From Arabidopsis thaliana (lineage: Eukaryota > Streptophyta > Magnoliopsida > Brassicales > Brassicaceae): a stretch of DNA of 64,000 nt. Both the position numbers and the translations under genes were made by a program. The stretch covers positions 125,001 to 189,000 of the forward strand of contig NC_003075.7 of assembly GCF_000001735.4 (NCBI RefSeq), written 5' to 3'. Of this stretch, positions 56,518-64,000 are shown piece after piece. The stretch's first letter is position 1. The number at the start of each line of letters is the position of its first letter. The notes under the pieces are model-generated. The model was not told where the DNA came from. It ran no database searches and saw nothing but the letters and a program-made list of their open reading frames with translations.

Positions 56518-57629
56518 TTACACGGGTTCACCTGTTACCATCATCTTCGATATCGGTTTACTCCGTCCTTTACGACCAGAAGCTTTCTCTGTTTGAAGGG
56601 TATAACCCACATTCTTAAGATACCAAAGTGCTGCTTCTGCTGCCTGCTCAGCTGCGATTTTCTTCTTGTACTGTGGATTCCCAAAACACTCCAAAACCGT
56701 TATCCGAGAATCCTCCTTCATTTCAACCGTAACTTTGCCTGTAAATCTGAACAAAACAAAAGAAAAACATGAATGATGCTGACACTAAAGATTTCTAACC
56801 TTTAAAATGTGAAAAGAGTGCAGAAATTATGTGCTCTTACATTTTCATATGGCAAGGACCCTCGGCGATATACTCATACAGTGGTGCTTTCCAATGCCTC
56901 ACACTACATAAATTATACAACTGTGATTTGGCTGAAGATCTCTGAGTTTCTTCTAAACAACATGCATGTGAACAACAGAACAAAATGTCAAATTGTCGAT
57001 AAATGAAAACTAACCCCAAAAAAATGAGACATAATTGACAAGTTTTAAGCTTTTGATTTTTAAGGAATCCAAAAGCTCTTCAAGAAAGCAAACACAGGTA
57101 CACAATACTAACATTCTTATTCCATAACCATAGCTTTCATCTTTAAAACCCTTATAACCAATAACATTAACAAAACCTTAGCTAAATACAACTGATAACA
57201 CCAAAATTAAGTAAACAGTGTGGGGAGAAAAAGAGTAAGTACCTTCAGTAGTGGGCTCAGTTGTGTGAGGCCTCAAATCTGCTTCTGGTTCGGAAACAAG
57301 AGTGTTCTCAAGTGTAAAGTTTGGCTCCATCTGCGTGACATTGTCTTCTTCGACAGTATCGTTCAGCTTCCTTATCTTAAACTTACTTTCGCATCTCTGT
57401 AGCAACATCCTCTTTTGAGCCTGAATAGAGACAAAGAAAAAATAATAATAATAACTGATCCAATCCAACAAAAATTAACAAAAAGACATGACAAAATGAT
57501 TATTTCTTCTCATTTAAGAAGATCTAAGCCCAAAAGGAAAGACTAATATTTCTATTTATATTCCGCATTTCTTACCACAGAGAAGGAAGATATGGGATTT
57601 GATGAAGACTCTGGAGGAGGAAGATCCAT
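56518..57629 (-). CDS. Double-stranded RNA-binding domain protein (AT4G00420 type)
   Basis: Four exons on the minus strand (57629-57576, 57420-57243, 56952-56841, 56746-56518) give 190 residues with matching phases. The first 78 residues are polar and acidic with no motif. The C-terminal half is one dsRBD: QLYNLCSVRHWKAPLYEYIA, then CHMKIFTGKVTVEMKEDS, ending KKKIAAEQAAEAALWYLKN (the conserved KKxAxxxAA helix). Family members bind dsRNA and act with Dicer-like enzymes or in RNA transport; the partner is not evident here. A basic C-terminal tail (KASGRKGRSKPISK) follows. There is no catalytic domain. The start at 57629 is the first ATG of the exon. Confidence 0.85.
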
Positions 57630-60467
57630 CGTTGATTTCAAGCAGAAAATTCTTTTTTTTCTTTATTGGATTAATTAGCTTCAGCTACCTTATTCCTTTA
57701 TAATAAGAAACCAACACAAATCAGACAGACTTTAACTACAACAAAAAGTGTTTCAAAGACATTGCATATATATAGACTAGTTAATGATCACCTAGATCAA
57801 AATCCAGAAGCATAGTGCTATTATTAGTAAAAACGTTACCCATCAAAACCACATATGACCCATGACATAATCTATACATACAAAGAATTCAATAATAACA
57901 ACAACTTTCAGGACCACGACGCATAATCACTCTTAATTCAATAATATTGTCTCAGTTGCCTGAACATTTGCTAAGAAACTTATAATTTGACAAAGCTAGG
58001 AGATTGTCGCAGAGACTTTTTCTGAAATCAAATTTGACCGAACTTTTAACACAAGAGATTTGTTCTGTTTTCTATAGAGCTAAAGAATCAGTATGAAGTT
58101 TACCAAGTAAAGCTTTAAACTTAACTAAATAATCTGCTTTCCCTTTGGTCAAAACTCATACTAGTTCCAGCTTAACCATCTTAAATAAACATGTTTAAGC
58201 AGGCTATATAAATGCACAGTTACAGAAAGAACAGTGGCTATTGCAATGAAGTAACCAAAAAGGAAAATAAAAAGGAGAGACAGTTATCTAGGAGCTCACA
58301 GTTATGGCAAGAAGCTGAGCTTTTGGATTCCTGCTACCAATCCGTTTTTTAAATGCCTTTCACAACATCTTTTGCTTGCCTGCAAAACAGCAACCGCTTT
58401 CAGACACCACATAGGATCGTCCAATTAGTATAAACACTGAAATATCCTTCTTCCAATCACAAAGCATAAATATTTCCCAGCTTCTACAATAAAGCCCTAT
58501 GAAAGATGACTAACTTGAGCAAAACAGTAGGCCACAAGTATTCGAATTGGTCCTAGAAAACATGGAAATATCTAACTATGGTAAAGAAACGAAATTTGAT
58601 TATCTTAACTATCTTAACTATCTTAACTATCATATATCTTTCCTCTCCTTATCTAAAACCCTTTGATTAGATTACAGAAACAACACTTCAGTTCCTAAAC
58701 AACAATAGACAAATATCTTCTTTGCCTAAACAACAAGACAGACCCAAATATTTAGTAGTTAAACAGCATTTTGCTAACCACACAAGACAATTCAAATCAC
58801 ACACACAAGACATTTTGCTAATTCATCACACTCACTTATACTATGGAAAAGCAAAACCATAAGAACACACAATTCAAATCATTGTCTCATATGGCATCTT
58901 ACAACACAAAATAAGAAACCATCAAATATTTATTAGTTAAACAGCAGATACTTTTGAGATCTACATAAAGCTATAACTTACCAAAATCAAGTGACGTTTA
59001 AACAACATATAAATCTTCATAAACTAAGCAAATCCTTAAGGAGGAGTTTACCAATAAAATCAAAGAGAGCTGAATAGAAGATTGACCCAGAAAGGAGAAC
59101 GATCTAAGTAGAGGCTGGAGTTTTCGAGTTTTGATTTTCCTCTTCACACTTCCGAAATCTCAAATTGAGAACAAAAGCTTCAATTTTGAACTAAACCCAG
59201 AAATTCTATTTCAAGCGAGAATCGGAAATGGAAAGAGAGACATGAATACCTTTAGGAACTGAGCTAACGCCAATGGAGAAGAAGATCGAGTGATGATGAG
59301 ATCGAAAAGAAGATTGAGAAGAAGAGAGTAACGAAAGAAGAAGAAGAAGCTCAAGAGATTGGTTGAATGTTTTGTTATTTCACTAAAAAAGAAAAAGTAT
59401 TATGAACAGAGCAATATTGAAGGAAAAAATATTGAAGGAAAAAAAAAAATTTGTATTTATGTATTAATTACAAAATATTATTTGATGAGTTTACATATTA
59501 AATTATTACATAATTTCGACCATAATGTAAATATGTTTTAAAAATGTTATAAACTTTATAAATAAAAAATTAAAAAGGAATTATAATTAAAGAACTATCT
59601 TTTGAAATATTTTTTTGAAAGTAAAAATAATTATTAGCAATAAATCTACTTAACATTTTTAAAATATATATTTCCTCTTTTTATTCGGGTCAGGGTTTTA
59701 TACAATTTGATTTAGAAATCGTCAATCGAATATTTCCCTATATTATGACAAAACCCAAAAACGAATTTAATTTATAAAAAATAATTACTATATCTAAATT
59801 TTTTATATATGGTATATTCTTTACAATTTTTGTAGATAAAAAATTAAATATGATGATTTAATGCTAATATAAAATGTTTGGGCTAATTTTCTAAAACCTC
59901 TCTACCTAATAAACATAAATACATAATTCTCATTTCACTTTTATTTGATTTTATGTACTTATATTATTTGAATTATTATAAATTATATATGGTTAATAAA
60001 TTTCTTGTTTTTTCTGCATATATTATGATTCAAATTTTTTAAAACACATAATACTGAATCAAAGAAATATATGCACAATCTAAAATATAAACAAATAATA
60101 AATCATTTAAAGTTTTTTAACCGATAAAGAAAAATTTGGTTATTTATTGTCAATCGGGTTATAATAGAATGATGCAATAAAAAAAACAAAATTATTTGTA
60201 AAAAAAAACAAATAATATCGAAAACAAACAAAATAATAACGGAGAAAAAATATCAAAAACTAACCCATATTACAAACGGTACAGAATCTACTTATATATT
60301 TTTGCAACACTTTTATGAAATAAATCCTGGAGTTTGAACTTATTTACAACCCAATGCCATTGGCATTAAATGTTTTAACAAACTTATTATCAAATCTATA
60401 AATCGATTTTGTTACTAAAATTTAGGAAACTAAAATAAAAAAAAATCACAAAAATTATTTAAATCAT
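57630..60467. other. Long upstream region of the dsRBD gene
   Basis: Sequence at about 59230-59350 looks like a transcript start on the minus strand: CT-rich leader (reverse of GAAGAAGAAGAAGCTC), with a donor-like CTAAAG|GTATTC at about 59250. The dsRBD gene may have a spliced leader of up to 1.7 kb. A 9-bp unit, ATCTTAACT, repeats three times near 58600-58628. 59400-60460 is very AT-rich with no gene. Confidence 0.4.
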
Positions 60468-60959
60468 CTATTGTTCAGTACACAACAAGACCTCAATCAT
60501 ATAATGTGTTAAGCAACTTTTCTGTGGCTCTAAGATCCGACCACTGGTGCTAAAACAAGAATCAGAAGCTACAGAAGAAACTTGCATAGCTAGAATATCT
60601 CTAGCTAGTACAAATAAAACCGGAAGCTTAAGACTACTGAGCTTCTAGTATGAAACACATCATATTCTGTTTCCAATGTATTGGCCCTTGTGTTTTCAAC
60701 ACTTTCTTGCAAGTACACAATAGTCAAGCTCTTCATTCACCATCTTGTCATAAACAGAGGCCAATCCTTCAACCCCCACATTCACGAAGTCATGATCATC
60801 TTCATAATCATGTCTCTCAAAACCAACCCGAGAACTTGATGTTGATACAGAATGAGGGTTGACTATGTTTATTTTATATTCGTCGAACAAACTATTCAAA
60901 ACATCAATAACCGGAGCACTAATCACCTTAGACTTCAGAGACCCTTTGCCATAAAGCAT
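60468..60959 (-). mobile_element. hAT-family DNA transposon remnant (transposase C-terminus)
   Basis: Minus-strand frames encode a hAT/BED-type transposase C-terminus. 60959-60696 holds VIDVLNSLFDEYKIN and DYCVLARKC. The distal piece, in another frame, reads LARDILAMQVSSVASDSCFS, then TSGRILEPQKSCL and MIEVLLCTEQ before a stop at 60468-60470. SSVAS-x-x-FSTSGR-x-L is the dimerisation-domain hallmark. At least one frameshift separates the pieces, and the catalytic N-terminal part is absent. It is a dead fragment lying just beyond the 3' end of PIP1;4. Confidence 0.75.
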
Positions 60960-61142
60960 CTGAGACGAGTATAGGAAGAAAAAAGAAACACATAGTTTTT
61001 ACATAGACAAAAGCTGATTAGAAATCCCAAATACATATTCTTGAAAGGCTCATTACATTGCAAAACACAAGCTACATTAGATAGATAAGCAAAGAAACTA
61101 CTAAAGAACAAATTCTGGACCGTGGAATCTTTCTGTGTGTCT

Positions 61143-62531
61143 CTAACTCTTGCTCTTGAAAGGAATCGCTCTGATGACAATCTGGTGATATAGTGCTGCT
61201 AGAGCTGCTCCAATGAATGGTCCAACCCAGAAAATCCACTGCAACAACCACCACAATTTTACAAATTCAAATATATTAGAAAACATCATAATACGTTTTG
61301 AGTTGTCCTTTTCATTAGAGTTGTTTACTCACATGGTCATCCCAAGAGTGGTCCTTGTTGTAGATAATTGCGGCTCCAAGACTTCTAGCTGGGTTGATTC
61401 CGGTCCCGGTGATCGGTATTGTTGCCAAGTGTACCAAGAACACTGCAAATCCGATTGGGAGCGGCGCCAAAATCTACAATAGAGAGTGACCAATTATTAG
61501 TCATAAACTGTTAAACCAATAAAACCGGGGAAATTCGATCGGTTAGTAGTCTAATTAAAGCAATAAAATCAGCAAACCGGAACTAAGAGAGGGGTCCATA
61601 CCGGGACGTGTGAGTCACGGGCGCTTCTCTTGGCGTCGGTGGCGGAGAAGACAGTGTAGACGAGAACGAATGTTCCGATGATTTCAGCACCAAGGCCAGA
61701 ACCTTTGGTGTAGCCATGAGCAACGGTGTTAGCACCACCACCGAGAGTCTGGTACGGCGTTGGCTGGAAACCTTTGACGACTCCGGCACCACAGATGGCT
61801 CCAAGACATTGCATAATCATGTAGAACACTGCTCTGGTCAGAGATAACTTCCGAGCCAAGAACAGACCGAATGTTACAGCAGGGTTGATGTGTCCACCTA
61901 AAAACACACAAACACAAACACATGTTACACAAAGATGTGAGCTTTATCTGAGAAATCAACAGTAAAATTGGTGTAACATACAGATCTAGATAAGCCCAAG
62001 CATCAAAAGAACCCAAAGTTTCCTGCTTTATAACTGTTTTTGGTTCCTTTACATTTTCTAGGTCAAACAGAGCATGAACAAAAACAGAGGACTCACATAA
62101 TGGTTTTCAGAAACAAAACAGAGCAAATAAAGCAGAACCAAAACAGAGAACCCACCAAAACAGAGATTACAGAAAAATGGGAAAATCGAGAGAAGGTTAC
62201 CTGAAATTCCAGCAGTACAGTAGACAAGAGCAAAGATCATGCCACCAAAAGCCCAAGCGATACCTTGGATTCCAACAGAAGCACACATGTTTGGTGCTCT
62301 CTTAACTCCCATTACAGTCAAAACAGTGATGTAGAGAAACAAGAAAGTAGCGATAAACTCAGCTATTCCGGCTCTGTAGAAAGACCATGAGCTGAGCTCG
62401 CCGGGCTCGAACAGTGGCGCAGGAGGTGGCTCTTTGTAGTCCTTGTCGGTGGACTGAGCCGATGTACCGATGGGTTGCCTCTCCGGGAACTTGTTAGCTC
62501 CCACTCGTACATCTTCTTCTTTGCCTTCCAT
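61143..62531 (-). CDS. PIP1;4: Plasma-membrane aquaporin PIP1;4
   Basis: Four exons on the minus strand (62531-62201, 61897-61602, 61473-61333, 61238-61143) give 287 residues, all in frame. Six TM helices and both NPA boxes are present: [11 protein letters not shown] (NPA 115-117) and [11 protein letters not shown] (NPA 236-238). The PIP1-type long N-terminus ([20 protein letters not shown]) and short C-terminus (RAIPFKSKS) are present. I recognise PIP1;4, which passes water and is reported to move CO2 and H2O2. PIP1 proteins usually need a PIP2 partner to reach the plasma membrane. The exon layout is the conserved PIP four-exon form. A TATA box lies at 62632-62640. A copy of part of exon 2 lies at 53045-53137. 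Confidence 0.95.
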
Positions 62532-62631
62532 TTCTCTCCCTCTCCCTCTTTTGTTCTTCTCTCTCCAGAAAGGTTAAAGTTGTGAGCTTTTTCTTTCTCG
62601 TGTGTAGCTACCAAGTGTGTGGTCGAGACTT

Positions 62632-62640
62632 CATTTATAG
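62632..62640 (-). promoter_or_regulatory. TATA box of PIP1;4
   Basis: CTATAAATG on the minus strand, about 100 bp upstream of the ATG at 62531. Confidence 0.6.
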
Positions 62641-62789
62641 AGAACAACGATAGAATATAATAAAATTGCCTAACGTTTCCAAACATTTATTTTTAGTTAT
62701 TGCTAAGAAAATAAAATAGTATAACGTATAGTTTTTTCTTTATTTCAAATTTCAACTAGAATAACCAATAGTTAACACCTAATTTCAAG

Positions 62790-63250
62790 GCTTAGGCAAA
62801 TAAACTGAGAGTCAAATAAACTGAACCAAATGTACTAAACCTAAATGAAAAAAAAAAACAGAACCGAATTGAATCAACAATTTAAAAATTGTTGAATAGA
62901 TATTAAATTTTATAATCAAAATAACCAAAAATGAATTAGTACCTAACTAAAATATTTTAGATGATCTAAAATATCCAAAATATAATTTTATTTTCAAAAA
63001 TATTAGTTATTTCTATACTTAGTAATTAAAAATATTTAAAAATATATATTAAATAGTAACAATATTCAAAAAATATCAAAAAATAATTGAAATATTTAAA
63101 AATATTAAAAGCAAAATAATCGAATGGATATTAAATTTCAAAAAAAAAAAAAAAAACGAACCAAAATTTCAAAATAGTCGAATGAATACTAAACTTTAAA
63201 ACCAAAAAACCGAATAACCAAATAGATACGAATCAAAACCAAATAGATAA
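62790..63250 (-). repeat. Dispersed GGTTCGGTT-word repeat, copy C (inverted)
   Basis: Reverse-oriented relative of the repeats at 7080 and 19780. Words such as AACCGAATAACCAAATAG and ATTAGTTATTTCTATACTTAG are the complements of CGGTTATTC and TAGAAATAACTAAT blocks. A poly(A) run of about 17 lies near 63140. This copy is more decayed and AT-richer than the other two. Confidence 0.55.
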
Positions 63251-64000
63251 CCAAACTAAGAGTTTAGAACTAATAATTTCAATGATCATTTGTGAATGGT
63301 CTTAAACTTTACTAGTCACGAAATTCTTTTTTCTCTTTTTATGTTGACAGATCAAACTAGTCTAGTTACGTTTTTCTCAACTAGTTATTATTCATGATGG
63401 TGAATGTTGAATAATTATGTTAATGTTGAATAGTTTGGTAATTTGTACTAGGGTTACTATTAAATAAAGATAATGATGGAGGAGACTAGAGAGGGTTGTT
63501 CTGGAACGTACCGATGTGCTCTCGTATAAAGACAAAAAACCTGACCCTTTTTTTTTCTTTTCCTCTTCCCACAGGGTCCACTTTCTGGACGGTAAACAAA
63601 AATCGATAAAATTGTAAGAGCCCAATAAAGCCCAATAGTAAAATAGTAAAAAAAAAACTGACTATTCAACGAAACAATTATCTGACCGTTGGAGAAAAAA
63701 TTGACAGCTTTATGTAAAGTCATTTTCGTTGGGACTGACTATATAGTATAATGCCGTGCTTCATAAAAATCATTTTTAACTTTTAATTATTCAACCATGC
63801 GATATTCCAGAAAATGTAATGAAAAAAGTTGAGGGCAAACAAAAGTTATAAAAATCTGTTTTACGTTGACAAAAAAACAGTGTTATGTACTGATGAAAGA
63901 TACATTCTATCAACCAGCCACTTGTTATTTTTTTTTGTTTTTTGCTTAGTTAGCTTTTTTCTGTGTTGCTTGAAATTGACAAGCCACGCATTACAAAATC
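63251..64000. other. Intergenic right edge
   Basis: AT-rich sequence without a supported gene. Contains AAGCCCA and AGCCCA words near 63618-63632 (reverse site II), perhaps belonging to a promoter outside the window. Confidence 0.4.

Noticed and set aside
1-64000. LTR retroelements, CRISPR arrays, tRNA/rRNA genes, bacterial-type operons
   Set aside because: No long terminal repeat pairs, gag/integrase words, spaced identical repeats or convincing cloverleaf sequences were found on reading both strands; tRNAs could still be missed without a covariance search.

Overview
This window reads as plant nuclear DNA from a small, compact Brassicaceae genome. Gene density is about one per 3.5 kb. Introns are short, AT-rich and mostly GT-AG, and exons join in frame into full-length proteins of familiar plant families. 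I recognise the gene order and protein lengths as the top of Arabidopsis thaliana chromosome 4, roughly AT4G00290 to AT4G00430. Locus names and functions come from memory of those families; exon structures were worked out by hand from splice signals and reading-frame continuity.

Layout, left to right. The 5' end of the mitochondrial mechanosensitive channel gene MSL1 (-) opens the window. It is followed by a fringe-like/DUF604 glycosyltransferase (+), a malectin-like receptor ectodomain gene without a kinase (+), a small RING-H2 protein (+), an EDA8/MEE46-type nuclear-looking protein (+), and two adjacent F-box/LRR/FBD genes (+). Then come the calmodulin-binding receptor-like cytoplasmic kinase CRCK2 (-), RING protein RHB1A (+), S-domain receptor kinase RLK4 (+), a MATE/DTX efflux carrier (+) and ATG8-interacting protein ATI2 (+). 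A gene-poor stretch of nearly 5 kb holds a cysteine-rich (defensin-like) exon and a decayed LINE.

The second half carries CYP86A2 (+), plastid transporter PHT4;4/ANTR2 (-), FDM2 (+, XS/XH protein of RNA-directed DNA methylation), a GeBP-family transcription factor (-), GPAT8 (-), MBD3 (+), a dsRBD protein (-) and aquaporin PIP1;4 (-). Old DNA-element debris (a hAT transposase tail) lies just past PIP1;4.

Functional threads: CYP86A2 (omega-hydroxylase) and GPAT8 (sn-2 acyltransferase) are two steps of cutin monomer synthesis lying about 12 kb apart. FDM2 and MBD3 both belong to DNA-methylation biology. RLK4, CRCK2 and the malectin protein are cell-surface or signalling genes. There is no operon logic; each gene is separately transcribed.

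Non-genic structure includes a repeat family rich in GGTTCGGTT-like words (three copies), a duplicated PIP1 exon fragment 8.7 kb from its parent, a perfect 23-bp hairpin, several local direct duplications, and clusters of G-box/TGACGTCA sites. No LTR retroelement, CRISPR array or bacterial-type system was seen.
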